Shown here: positions 37,448-46,471 of the stretch, in pieces
Numbering within the stretch: position 1 is the first letter of the stretch
Layout of the letters: every line of letters begins with the position of its first letter
Source of the DNA: Ruminiclostridium sufflavum DSM 19573
GTDB taxonomy: Bacteria > Bacillota > Clostridia > Acetivibrionales > DSM-1351
Direction: 5' to 3'
NCBI RefSeq assembly: GCF_003208175.1
Contig: NZ_QKMR01000018.1
Coordinates: 1-64,000, forward strand
DNA: 64,000 nt
The notes under the pieces: model-generated
The model's input: the letters and a program-made list of their open reading frames with translations, nothing else
Database searches by the model: none
Told to the model about the DNA's origin: nothing
Program-made: the position numbers and the translations under genes

Positions 37448-39037
37448 ATGCCATATTTTATTCAATCGAAAATCCTAGATACTTTTTTACAGGTTCTAAA
37501 TATGAGTTTGACTGCAAGCAGCATAATATTTTTCGTGCTGCTTGCACGGCTTCTATTTAAAAGAGCTCCCAAGGTTTTCTCCTATGCTATGTGGAGTGTT
37601 GTGTTTTTTCGGCTGCTTTGCCCTATCTCCTTTGAAAGTATGTTTAGTTTGTTGCCGATAAATGCAAGTCCCATTTCAACAAATACTGTTTATTCGGAAA
37701 AACCGCAGATAAGCACAGGTATAACGTCTATTGACAATGAAATCAACTACCTGCTGCCCGTTACTGCAAACGGTGCAAGTGACGTTAATCCGATGCTGAT
37801 AGCGGCAATCATCGGCGAAATTCTCTGGCTTACGGGGATTGCTATTCTTTTGGCGTATAGCATTGTTTCTATTTTGCGGCTGCGCAAAAAGCTGGTAGGC
37901 GCAGTAAGGTTATATGATAACATTTTTCTTGCGGACCACATTGCCTCTCCCTTTGTTATCGGCCTGTTCCGTCCGGTAATTTACTTGCCGTCGGCTTTAT
38001 CTGAGCAGGAACGAAGCTATATTATTCTACACGAGAAAACCCATATTAGACACTTTGACCATGTGATGAAAATCATAGCGTTTGCGGCCTTGTGCCTTCA
38101 CTGGTTTAATCCGCTTGTTTGGATAGCTTTTACGCTTACCATCAAGGATATGGAAATGTCGTGTGATGAAAGCGTGATAAAACAGCTGGGAGCTGACATT
38201 AGAGAGGAATATTCTGCATTGCTTTTAAGTCTTGCAACGGGCAGAAAAATCATTGCTGGTACTCCGTTGTCCTTTGGAGAGGAAGATATGAAAAGCAGGA
38301 TAAAGAATGTACTATGCTACAGGAAGCCTGCTTTGTGGGTCATGCTGGCAGCATTGGCTGCTGTTGCCGCAATTTTTATTGTATTTGCGTCCAACCCACA
38401 GCGCACATCAATGGAATGGGCTAAAAGGCTGCGTGTTGAAGATATTTCAAAAATTGAGCTGGTCGTAATGCCGAGTGATAAAGATGAACAGTATCGCCTG
38501 TTTGCTCATTCCGAGTTTTCCGATGTTGTCGCAGTAGTTAATAAAAGCCGGGGCGGGTATCTTCCAAACCCGGAAAGTCTGGCAGGCAGCGGGGTAACAT
38601 ACTATATTACTACCACAGACGGGGTTCGCCATATATTCAGTAACAACGGGTATCTATTTATTGACGGGGATTCTTATGCTGCCGGGCGTGATTGGCTTTC
38701 ATCATGGGAGGATGTAAAAGGAAATTCTCCTTTGCCAGAAACCTTTCTCTTTGGCAATGAGAGGTTTCTGACTCTTGATGAATTAAAGCTCATTGCAAAA
38801 AAGGGTGATGCTGTTTCGTGGGATGATTTTGCACTCTACTATGGGCAGGATATAGGTTTCGGACTGTATATCATGCACTATTCAATGGAGGAGCCTTATT
38901 ATGTCAGAGTTGGCGGGGTGCCGGGAGAATCACCGATGTATGCTCGTCTATATTCTGCCGAAACGGAAAAGTCTATTGATATCCTGCAGGAAAGTATCGA
39001 CGATTTCGTCAAAAATTCCGAAGCAGAAGGGCTTTAA
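37448..39037 (+). CDS. BlaR1/MecR1-like M56 membrane metalloprotease
   Basis: 529 residues. Four membrane helices surround a cytoplasmic zinc-protease loop with HEKTHIRHFDH (HExxH). The C-terminal outer part (about residues 320-529) is not a penicillin-binding sensor by eye; it resembles the DUF4829-like or otherwise unknown sensors of many clostridial M56 proteins. It starts 4 bases after the repressor gene. No beta-lactamase is nearby, so the controlled target is unknown. Confidence 0.85.
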   Translation: MPYFIQSKILDTFLQVLNMSLTASSIIFFVLLARLLFKRAPKVFSYAMWSVVFFRLLCPISFESMFSLLPINASPISTNTVYSEKPQISTGITSIDNEINYLLPVTANGASDVNPMLIAAIIGEILWLTGIAILLAYSIVSILRLRKKLVGAVRLYDNIFLADHIASPFVIGLFRPVIYLPSALSEQERSYIILHEKTHIRHFDHVMKIIAFAALCLHWFNPLVWIAFTLTIKDMEMSCDESVIKQLGADIREEYSALLLSLATGRKIIAGTPLSFGEEDMKSRIKNVLCYRKPALWVMLAALAAVAAIFIVFASNPQRTSMEWAKRLRVEDISKIELVVMPSDKDEQYRLFAHSEFSDVVAVVNKSRGGYLPNPESLAGSGVTYYITTTDGVRHIFSNNGYLFIDGDSYAAGRDWLSSWEDVKGNSPLPETFLFGNERFLTLDELKLIAKKGDAVSWDDFALYYGQDIGFGLYIMHYSMEEPYYVRVGGVPGESPMYARLYSAETEKSIDILQESIDDFVKNSEAEGL

Positions 39038-39132
39038 TGTATCCAAAGCCGCTTCTGGTATCGGAGAAGACCGTTGCTTTTTTGTGACAGCTTGTACAGC
39101 GGGTGTTCTGGCTCTATAAAATAAGCTTAAAA

Positions 39133-39411
39133 TTATATCCTATCTGGGTTTTTGGGAAACCACCCCTTCTGAACACGTTTTTCCTGTTCAAAAAGCTCCT
39201 TTACACTCCAAAAGCTGGAGAAACCGGTAACCCCTAAAAGTGATGATACAAAATTATTTTTTATTAAAAAGGAAATTACCAAACACACTATTCCAACGAT
39301 GATAAATAACGGATAAATGCGTTTGGAAAAGTAATATTCCGCTTTTATGACAATAGGGTGAAATAACCCAATCAGCATAAAAGAGCAGAAGCCAATCAGT
39401 ATTCCATGCAA
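39133..39411 (-). CDS. DUF4491-like membrane protein
   Basis: 92 residues with three hydrophobic helices and the typical C-terminus KGWFPKNPDR. ATG at 39411 after AAGGGAGTG. Function unknown in the family. Confidence 0.7.
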   Translation of the reverse strand: MHGILIGFCSFMLIGLFHPIVIKAEYYFSKRIYPLFIIVGIVCLVISFLIKNNFVSSLLGVTGFSSFWSVKELFEQEKRVQKGWFPKNPDRI

Positions 39412-39448
39412 TAGAAAACACTCCCTTCAAAGAATGCGGTGCGGCATC

Positions 39449-39919
39449 CTATTTATGATATTTACCGGTACACTCTGAAACTTGAAGCTCAATGACGGAA
39501 GTGCCCTTGAGCATATTTTCAGGGAATTCCCCCCCTGTAAACTGGGGAGTGTACTTATCAACCAGCTTATTCAGCACCTCGCGCTTGAATTCAGGCTCCT
39601 GTATTATTTGTGCGGTGCCGGTCAGAACCACGCTGTTGTAGATTGCTTCTGTGCCGCAGGCGCACTTGTCGTCCGGCTGTAAACCAAGAAGCTCATCAAC
39701 TTCAAAGCATGCCTTGGAATTTCTGTTTACATTGTCGATTTTCAGCCCTTTTGGCAATCCATGCATGTAAATATTACCCTTATAATACACAAAGTGCATC
39801 GCAATCACATAGGGATAGCCATTCTCCCGAATGGTCCCGAAATGACCGCAGTCTGCCCTTTGCAGCAAATCCTCAATTTGCTCCGGTGTTAACTGGAAAT
39901 GCTTCATTCTGTACTGCAT
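39449..39919 (-). CDS. Pyridoxamine 5'-phosphate oxidase-like (NimA-like) flavin protein
   Basis: 156 residues from ATG 39919 (AGGAGGAATTAT upstream). The split-barrel fold is indicated by CGHFGTIRENGYPYVIAMHFV, YMHGLPKG and ACFEVDE. The family binds FMN or haem and includes nitroimidazole reductases. It is divergent from a MocR/PdxR-type regulator 150 bases away, which may control it. Confidence 0.8.
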   Translation of the reverse strand: MQYRMKHFQLTPEQIEDLLQRADCGHFGTIRENGYPYVIAMHFVYYKGNIYMHGLPKGLKIDNVNRNSKACFEVDELLGLQPDDKCACGTEAIYNSVVLTGTAQIIQEPEFKREVLNKLVDKYTPQFTGGEFPENMLKGTSVIELQVSECTGKYHK

Positions 39920-40069
39920 ATAATTCCTCCTGAATATTTTTATATATTTAACAGAATTTTCTCCGTCCAATATTCCTTGCAAATTCAACTATTTTATTAT
40001 ACACTGAAAGTGAGCCTATTAAAAGGTACACTTTTAAAGAAATAGTAGGGGACACCTTGGAGAAAAATC

Positions 40070-41518
40070 ATGATTTACGTTGATAAGAATACTGATATTC
40101 CTTTATATGAGCAGGTTTATCTGCAAATAAAAAGAGGGATTGCAGCTGGAGGCATTTCCAAAGGTAAGCGGCTTCCCGGTATACGAACTCTTTCTAAAAC
40201 ATTGGGAGTTGCGAGAAATACTGTGGACAGGGCCTATACCCAGCTTGCTGTGGAGGGATACATCACTCCGCGTAAAGGCTGCGGCTTTGTGGTGGAAGGG
40301 GAGACGGATTCTCTGTTAAAAAAAATAGAGTGCCCTGCTCCGTCTGCTTCCGGCAGCCATGTCTGCCGTATTCAAAAGGATTGCAGAAAGATAGAGTACG
40401 ACTTTCAGTATGGAAATTTTCCAAACAGCTGTTTTCCAATTATCGCGTGGAAAAGGCATACCGCTGCTGTACTGGGGACAGCTACTTCTGCCGGCATCAC
40501 GCAGTATGGCAGCCAGCAGGGGAATATATCTCTGCGGAAGGAATTGCAAGCTTATCTGCATCATTCCCGGGGCGTGTTTTGTTCGGAAGAGCAAATTGTA
40601 ATTGGATGTGGCTTGCAATATTCGCTGGATATTCTATGCAAGCTATTTGAAGGTCACAAAAAGATTGCAATGGAGGAACCGGGCTATTCTGGGGCAAGGG
40701 AGCTTTTTAAGAATAACGGATTCTCATTGCATGGAATTGCAGCCAAAAAGGATGGGCTGGATTTGACTTCTCTGAAAGGGGCGGAGGTATGTGCAGCTTA
40801 TATCACTCCATCCCATCAGTTTCCCTATGGGTCGGTTCTTTCCATATACAAACGTAAAAAGCTTCTGAAATGGGCAGTTGAGAGCAATTCATATATTATT
40901 GAGGATGATTATGACAGTGAATACCGATATGATGCCAATCCTGTTCCTTCGCTTCAGTCTCTTGACAGCAATGATAGGGTTATTTATATAGGGACATTTT
41001 CGAAAGCTCTGTCTCCCGCCCTGCGTGTCAATTATATGGTGCTTCCCAAGCATCTGCTTGAGGATTATCATCGAAGGTTTTCCTCTTATTCCAGTCCTGT
41101 ATCATGGCTGATACAGGAGGTGCTGTCCAGATATATGGCTTCCGGCGAATATGTGCAAAATGTACGTAAGATGTGTTCTGCCTATCGAAAGCGGCACGAT
41201 GTGTTTGTGCAGGAATGTGCCGAGCAGTTTGGCAAAAACGCTGTGCTTCATGGACGGGGAGCAGGGCTGCATTTTTTGCTGGAGCTTCCGGAGGGAACGG
41301 ATACAGAACGGCTGATAAGAAAGGCGGAGAAAGCTGGGGTCAGGGTATATCCCGTGCGACCGTTCTGGAACCGTTCGGATGACTGTCCGGATAATTTGAT
41401 TTTTATGGGCTACAGTTTGCTGGATGAGAAAAAAATACGTGAGGGTATCCGGCTTTTAAGGTATGCCTGTGGAGAAGATATTGTGCAAGAAAATATAAAA
41501 AGGAGGCAAAGCTTATGA
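40070..41518 (+). CDS. MocR/PdxR-type GntR-aminotransferase regulator
   Basis: 482 residues: an N-terminal GntR winged helix (LPGIRTLSKTLGVARNTVDRA) fused to a fold-type I aminotransferase domain with the PLP lysine in YIGTFSKALSPALR. Members sense PLP. GTG or ATG choices are limited; ATG at 40070 is preceded by GGAGAAAAATC. It overlaps the ogt gene by 4 bases (ATGA), so the two are coupled. Confidence 0.9.
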   Translation: MIYVDKNTDIPLYEQVYLQIKRGIAAGGISKGKRLPGIRTLSKTLGVARNTVDRAYTQLAVEGYITPRKGCGFVVEGETDSLLKKIECPAPSASGSHVCRIQKDCRKIEYDFQYGNFPNSCFPIIAWKRHTAAVLGTATSAGITQYGSQQGNISLRKELQAYLHHSRGVFCSEEQIVIGCGLQYSLDILCKLFEGHKKIAMEEPGYSGARELFKNNGFSLHGIAAKKDGLDLTSLKGAEVCAAYITPSHQFPYGSVLSIYKRKKLLKWAVESNSYIIEDDYDSEYRYDANPVPSLQSLDSNDRVIYIGTFSKALSPALRVNYMVLPKHLLEDYHRRFSSYSSPVSWLIQEVLSRYMASGEYVQNVRKMCSAYRKRHDVFVQECAEQFGKNAVLHGRGAGLHFLLELPEGTDTERLIRKAEKAGVRVYPVRPFWNRSDDCPDNLIFMGYSLLDEKKIREGIRLLRYACGEDIVQENIKRRQSL

Positions 41519-41994
41519 AATATACAGCATATATGAAGACCTCGATGGGGCTGCTTGGAATATCGGAGACAGATGGTTTTATTACAGAGCTGTTTTTTGA
41601 AAAGGATACACAAAAGAATGCCGGCGGACAAAAGACACCTTTACTTGAAAAAGCTGAAAGGCAGCTTACAGAGTATCTGTCAGGCAACCGTGCGGCCTTT
41701 GACCTTCCGATTGCCGCCGAAGGGACAGTATTTCAGAAAATCGTCTGGGATGCTTTGCGTAAGATTCCATACGGACAAACACGCAGCTATAAGCAAATCG
41801 CAGAAATGATTGGAAAGCCGAGTGCTTCCCGTGCAGTGGGAATGGCAAACAATAAAAACCCTATTTTGATTTTGATACCCTGTCACAGAGTGGTGGGAGC
41901 GGATGGAAAGCTGATAGGCTATGCCGCAGGTTTAGATATCAAGGAAAAGCTGCTGGAATTGGAGCGGACAAAAAGCCCACAGAAGAAGATTTAA
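41515..41994 (+). CDS. ogt: Methylated-DNA-protein cysteine methyltransferase
   Basis: 159 residues. The active-site motif LIPCHRVVGADG with acceptor Cys is near residue 123, and the helix-turn-helix region is GQTRSYKQIAEMIGKPSASRAVG. It repairs O6-alkylguanine by transferring the alkyl group to its own cysteine. It lacks an Ada regulatory domain. A clear terminator follows. Confidence 0.93.
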   Translation: MKYTAYMKTSMGLLGISETDGFITELFFEKDTQKNAGGQKTPLLEKAERQLTEYLSGNRAAFDLPIAAEGTVFQKIVWDALRKIPYGQTRSYKQIAEMIGKPSASRAVGMANNKNPILILIPCHRVVGADGKLIGYAAGLDIKEKLLELERTKSPQKKI

Positions 41995-42089
41995 ATGGTG
42001 AGTATATCCCTCAAAAAACAACTGCTTGTGATGCACTGCAAAGCAGCTTTGAAAGAGTAACGGGTGCCTTGCAGACGGAAGCAAAGCTT

Positions 42090-42137
42090 AAAGGACTGGT
42101 AAAAGCGGTATAGAAACCGTACCTTACCAGTCCTTTT
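42090..42137 (+). terminator. Terminator after ogt
   Basis: AAAGGACTGGTAA/TTACCAGTCCTTTT with an inner CGGT...ACCG stem, ending in TTTT. Confidence 0.8.
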
Positions 42138-42231
42138 GAAATTAGAGATTATACAGCTTTAATGCTGACAGAATTCAGAGCCTGTTTTGCCAGACAAAGC
42201 TCTTTTAAAAAGGGTATCCAAGGCTCATACT

Positions 42232-42735
42232 TTATCTCCAGATATATGTAGGATTGGCATTTGTACCTTCGTTATTTATCGAGGTAACAATACGATTTCT
42301 GAGAGTAGTGCTCATAGTCACTTCCCACCGAATTCCGTTCTTATAATCATAATTTGCATCTGCAAATTTTATTATTGATGCATCGCTATTTACGCTTGTA
42401 ATAAATATAGAATGTAAATCTGTTGTACTGGTAGACTTAATTGTATAGCGAATTATATCTCCCGCTTTTATATCTTTTAGGCTATTTGTAGTATAAATTC
42501 TTTTCCAGGTAGAAACTGCCCTGCCACTTGTTTCATACTTCATGCGAACTGCAAAGCCTTGGCATTGATATGCTGCCCAACCGGGTGTCTGCTGATCCCT
42601 CCATACATTTCCATATGTGCTTTTTTGAGCTTCCAGCGATACGGAAGAAGCGGCAGCAAATATAGTTAAAGTACTTGCAAATAAGAAAGTAAAGGCTAAT
42701 AAAAATGACGCAATTCTTTTTGTTAATTTGTTCAT
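42232..42735 (-). CDS. Secreted CHAP-like amidase-fold protein
   Basis: 167 residues. The signal peptide is RIASFLLAFTFLFASTLTIFA. The mature part has a Cys in WAAYQCQGFAVRM, a His in DLHSIFITSV and a conserved-looking FADANY, the order expected of CHAP/NlpC-type peptidases. The domain is small and ends YIWR, so activity is uncertain. It is element cargo and could act on cell wall. Confidence 0.6.
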   Translation of the reverse strand: MNKLTKRIASFLLAFTFLFASTLTIFAAASSVSLEAQKSTYGNVWRDQQTPGWAAYQCQGFAVRMKYETSGRAVSTWKRIYTTNSLKDIKAGDIIRYTIKSTSTTDLHSIFITSVNSDASIIKFADANYDYKNGIRWEVTMSTTLRNRIVTSINNEGTNANPTYIWR

Positions 42736-43028
42736 AAAAACTAAATCCTCCTTTAAATAAATAATATTTGGAAGCCCTCTTTACAAGATGCTTAAATCAG
42801 ATGCTGAACTTGTAAATTTTATTTCGGTTAAAAGCTTACCGAGCTTCCTTAATTGCTATTAAAATTACTTTATGTAAATTTACATATATAAGTTAACTAT
42901 AGGTATAAAATATCATATTTTACAAAATATGTAAATAATATTTGCTTTTTAGGTTTTATCAAATTTAGTAATAGGACATTCCTTATATTTAATAAGATTT
43001 AATAATGTGAATTGAAGGAGGAAGCCTT

Positions 43029-43184
43029 ATGCAGCCAGTATTTATTACTGAGAGAGAAGAACTGGTAAACGGATTTAAGGTTATAACTAAAAAGCCTGAA
43101 TTGTCTGAGAATGAGTATAGAAAAATTGAATATCTGATAGTTGCAGATATTTTTAAAAGCCTGTCGGAGCAAAGCTATAATTAA
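43029..43184 (+). CDS. Small conserved-type protein before the recombinase
   Basis: 51 residues; GAAGGAGGAAGC before ATG 43029. The sequence starts MQPVFITEREELVNGFKV and has a helical end (YLIVADIFKSLSEQSY). It is 40 bases upstream of the serine recombinase and probably co-transcribed. A role as recombination directionality factor is a guess from position. Confidence 0.55.
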   Translation: MQPVFITEREELVNGFKVITKKPELSENEYRKIEYLIVADIFKSLSEQSYN

Positions 43185-43224
43185 TTGAAGCATATTTAAT
43201 GAATGAACAAAAGGAAGATGACCT

Positions 43225-44736
43225 ATGGATGCGGTGTATGCAAGACAGTCTGTGGATAAAAAGGACAGTATCTCAATTGAAAGCCAGATTGAATTCTGTA
43301 AAAAAGAAATTGCCAATACAGATTACAAAATCTATACGGACAAAGGTTATAGCGGAGCCAACACAAACAGACCTGCATTCGAAGAAATGATAAATGATGT
43401 CAAAATGGGGAACATTGAAAGAGTAGTGGTATACAAGCTGGACAGAATAAGTAGATCCCTGCTTGATTTTGCACATATCATAGAAGTTTTCAATAAATAT
43501 AAGGTGGAATTTATAAGTCAAACAGAAAAATTTGATACAAGCACATCAATCGGGAGGGCAATGCTTTCAATAGTTATGGTATTTGCTCAGCTGGAAAGAG
43601 AAACAATTCAGCAAAGAGTTAAGGACAACTATTATCAAAGAGGTAAAAGCGGTTTATACTTGGGCGGTACAGCTCCATTTGGATATAATAAGGCCGATAC
43701 CCTTTTTAATGGGAAGAAAACCTGCATGTTTGAAGAAAACGAAGAGCAGGCAGGCTTTGTAAGAAAAATATATGATATGTATTTATATAATAATAAATCA
43801 TTTACCTTTATTGCTAAGGAAATAAACACAAAATATAAATTTAAGACCAATATGGGCAATAATTGGTCCGCATGTGCAGTCGGGCGTCTAATACGAAATC
43901 CGGTCTATGCAAAGGCCGATGCAGATGTATATGTATATCTGAAAAGCAAGGGAGCTGTAATGAATAACGACATAAGCGATTTTACAGGTGAAAACGGTTG
44001 CTTTGTATATGGTGAAAGAAAAAATGTAAGCACCGGAAAATTCACCAATCTTGCAAATAATTTTGTGACGGTTGCCCTTCATAAAGGAATAATAAGCTCT
44101 GAACAATGGTTAAAATGTCAATACAAAGCGGATGAAGGCATACAGCTTAAAAATAGCGGCAGAGGCACATATACATGGCTATCGGGATTAATGAAATGCG
44201 GTTATTGCGGGTATGCAGTAACAGCCGTAAAAAGCAGGAATAAAAATATAGCATATATAAATTGCGGCGGCAGGAAGAATGGCTTTTGCAATGAAAGGAA
44301 AAGGGTAATACACTTAAAGGATATTGAACAAATTGCAGAAACAAAGCTGCTGGATAAGATAAAAACCTTAAACAGCGATTTTGATTTTGAAATTAATTCT
44401 GACTCCAAGCAGGCCAATGAGCTCAAAATAAAGCTTGCAAAGGTAGAAGAAGATATCAGAAAGCTGGTTGATTCCTTACTGATGCTGAATGAGGTTTCCG
44501 GCCGATACATAAACGAAAAAATATTGGAATTGGATAAAAAGAAAAAATTGCTATTGAAGCAAATTAATAAAATCACAATGGAAAGCAGCTCTGAAAAAAT
44601 TAACAAAAGGGATATTGGGAAGTATTTAAAAAATTGGGCTGATTATAAGACAGAGCAAAAGAAAAACATCGCAAGGACCTTGATAAAAGAAGTAATCATA
44701 ACTGATGAACAAATTGAAATTATATTTAAAATTTGA
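43225..44736 (+). CDS. Large serine recombinase (site-specific integrase)
   Basis: 503 residues. The N-terminal resolvase domain has the catalytic Ser in VYARQSVDKKDS and the motif VVYKLDRISRS. A recombinase domain, a zinc ribbon (MKCGYCGYAV ... CGGRKNGFCNERKRV) and a coiled coil near residues 390-450 follow. This layout is that of SpoIVCA/phiC31-type integrases that insert phages and islands into genes and also excise them. It ends 23 bases from the element's right end, next to the interrupted asnB. Confidence 0.93.
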   Translation: MDAVYARQSVDKKDSISIESQIEFCKKEIANTDYKIYTDKGYSGANTNRPAFEEMINDVKMGNIERVVVYKLDRISRSLLDFAHIIEVFNKYKVEFISQTEKFDTSTSIGRAMLSIVMVFAQLERETIQQRVKDNYYQRGKSGLYLGGTAPFGYNKADTLFNGKKTCMFEENEEQAGFVRKIYDMYLYNNKSFTFIAKEINTKYKFKTNMGNNWSACAVGRLIRNPVYAKADADVYVYLKSKGAVMNNDISDFTGENGCFVYGERKNVSTGKFTNLANNFVTVALHKGIISSEQWLKCQYKADEGIQLKNSGRGTYTWLSGLMKCGYCGYAVTAVKSRNKNIAYINCGGRKNGFCNERKRVIHLKDIEQIAETKLLDKIKTLNSDFDFEINSDSKQANELKIKLAKVEEDIRKLVDSLLMLNEVSGRYINEKILELDKKKKLLLKQINKITMESSSEKINKRDIGKYLKNWADYKTEQKKNIARTLIKEVIITDEQIEIIFKI

Positions 44737-46214
44737 TTTTCTTTTGTATCCTTTCGTTCCAGAAGAGAAGACATAAACCATTTGACAGAAAGCCAAGTTG
44801 CGATTCTGCTGGTTCTCATGCTTTGCGATTCACTTTTAATCAACGGGCATTCATTTTTACTGTCAAGGTACATTTGCTTTACAAAGTCGAGACCCTGTTT
44901 TGGCTTTGCAAAATCGGAATTGAAGAAAAACACTCTTGATTCAGGGTCATGAATCCAAGGGAAAAAGTCCCTGTTAAGCATTTCTGCTCTGTAGAACCAA
45001 GGATATCCGCCGAATATTTCATCAGAGCATTCACCGCTCAGAGCAACAGTATGGCGTTTTTTTACCTCACTGCAATAAAACAATAAGGAAGAGTCTATAT
45101 CAGCCATTCCCGGCAGGTCTCTGGCTTTTACCGCAGTCTGCAGCAGGTCTGCTATTTTTTGCTGGCCTGCGGTGAGAACAGTGTGCTTCGTACCAAGGTA
45201 ATTTGCTAACCAAACAGCATAATCATCATCGCTCTCAGGCTGAAAGCTGGTTTGGGTGAAGTGAGTTTTATTTCCTTCGTACTCAAAGGAATATGATGAT
45301 AAAATTGATTCATTTTCCGGTGAACAGTGGCTGCTTTCGCCGTCATTACTATTACAAGCTGAATTCTGTTTTTTGCTTTTTGCTACGGAGGTAATGACAG
45401 AGGAATCAAGACCTCCTGATAAAAAGGTGCATAACGGCACATCAGAAACCAATTGCTTGTGTATGGCATCAGTTAAAAGAAATCTCGTTTTTTCTATAAT
45501 GTCATTTTCCTTATCCTCAAGGATGTATGCTTTCAATGTCCAATATTTATACAGGTTTAAACCGTTTATATCAAAGGTTCCATGATAGCCGGGTGAGATT
45601 TCCAGAATATTTTTGAATATTCCATTATTGAAGGGCCGCATGGGGGATAGGTATAAAAGCTGCCATATGCCTTCACTGTCTATTTCGGCATTAATCTGGG
45701 GATGCTTCAAAATGGCTTTGATTTCAGATGCGAATATAAGCGTATTTCCCAGCATGGTATAGAAGAAAGGTTTAACTCCCATTCTGTCTCTTGATAGATA
45801 AACCTGTTCCTTTGACGCATCATATATGGCAAAGGCATATATGCCGTTCAGCTTCTCAGAGCAATTTTTGCCCCATACCGCATACGAATAAACCACCACC
45901 TCTGTATCACAGTGGGTTTTAAAATGGACGCCGCAGCTAATAAGCTCTTTACGAAGATCATCGGCATTATAGATTTCACCATTGTAAATAATTGTGTACA
46001 CTTTGCCTTCGAAATTAACAGTCATAGGCTGCAGGCCATTTTCAACATCAATTACAGACAATCTGTTATGTAAGAAGCATACATAATTATTTCTAAAGAA
46101 GCCGTTTTGGTCCGGCCCTCTGTGACCCATAGTTTTATTCATCTCATTAAGTACTTCCTGAGCGATATCCAGAGTAGTATCTTTGAAATTAATTATTCCC
46201 AGAATAGAACACAT
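44643..46214 (-). pseudogene. asnB: asnB 5' fragment, glutamine-dependent asparagine synthetase
   Basis: ATG at 46214, chosen because Cys2 (MCSILGIINF) is the amidotransferase nucleophile and GGGGGAATT precedes it. The N-terminal class II glutaminase is complete (MGHRGPDQNG, YNGEIYNADDLR), and the synthetase domain holds FLSGGLDSSVI. Native codons end at Glu486, plus 44757; about 37 foreign codons follow to the stop at 44643. The missing 140 codons lie at 32192-32614. As it stands the protein has glutaminase but probably no synthetase activity. Confidence 0.92.
44732..44775. other. Right attachment junction of the asnB element
   Basis: The shared core CGTTC is at 44755-44759. Left of it, GATTTTCTTTTGTATCC (44735-44751) is the inverted partner of the left-end half-site. 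Right of it lies asnB coding DNA. Confidence 0.75.
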
Positions 46215-46252
46215 GATAAATTCCCCCAAATAATACTGATTATTTGTCAAAT

Positions 46253-46292
46253 AAAAGAGACAATTAACATCGGCGACGCCATTGTCTCTTTT
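46253..46292 (-). promoter_or_regulatory. asnB leader terminator with possible ANTAR hexaloop hairpin
   Basis: On the minus strand AAAAGAGACAAT pairs perfectly with ATTGTCTCTTTT, forming a terminator-like hairpin 39 bases before the start codon. Its 5' arm overlaps an alternative hairpin GAC-AATGGC-GTC, with a hexaloop of A1 and G4. The alternative stem has only 3 bp plus one further pair, so the ANTAR call is tentative. Confidence 0.45.
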
Positions 46293-46395
46293 ATGCACTA
46301 TTAATTATATGATGTTCACAGGAATAAAGTGCATGTACTTTTAAAAAGAATGCAAATAGCCCTTGACAGGGGGAAGGAAGCTTGAATTTGTATAT

Positions 46396-46435
46396 GACAA
46401 CAGGCTGTCTGAAAAAAATCAGGCAGCCTGTTGTC
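46396..46435. terminator. Hairpin after glnN
   Basis: GACAACAGGCTG/CAGCCTGTTGTC, a perfect 12-bp stem between glnN and asnB (both minus strand). The T-tract is better on the plus strand. Confidence 0.65.
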
Positions 46436-46471
46436 AATTTTATTATTAAGCTTTTAAGGGAGAAGAAACTA

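Larger units (their letters stand above)
32618..44759 (+). mobile_element. Serine-recombinase integrative element inserted in asnB (about 12.1 kb)
   Basis: The boundaries come from the split asnB gene and the 5-bp sequence CGTTC found at both junctions. A large serine recombinase gene (43225-44736) stops 23 bases from the right end. The two inner ends are inverted half-sites, as expected for attP of large serine integrases. Cargo is regulators, membrane proteins, a DNA repair enzyme and a BlaI/BlaR-like pair. No replication, conjugation or phage structural genes are seen, so it is a non-conjugative genomic island. Two copies of the intergenic palindromic repeat lie inside it. Confidence 0.88.

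Noticed and set aside
40316-40697. Several overlapping frames on both strands inside the MocR-type gene
   Set aside because: The annotated frame has intact family motifs throughout; the others are chance frames in a GC-richer gene.
32618-44759. Prophage or conjugative element
   Set aside because: No structural, packaging, relaxase, or type IV secretion genes are visible; only the recombinase and cargo.
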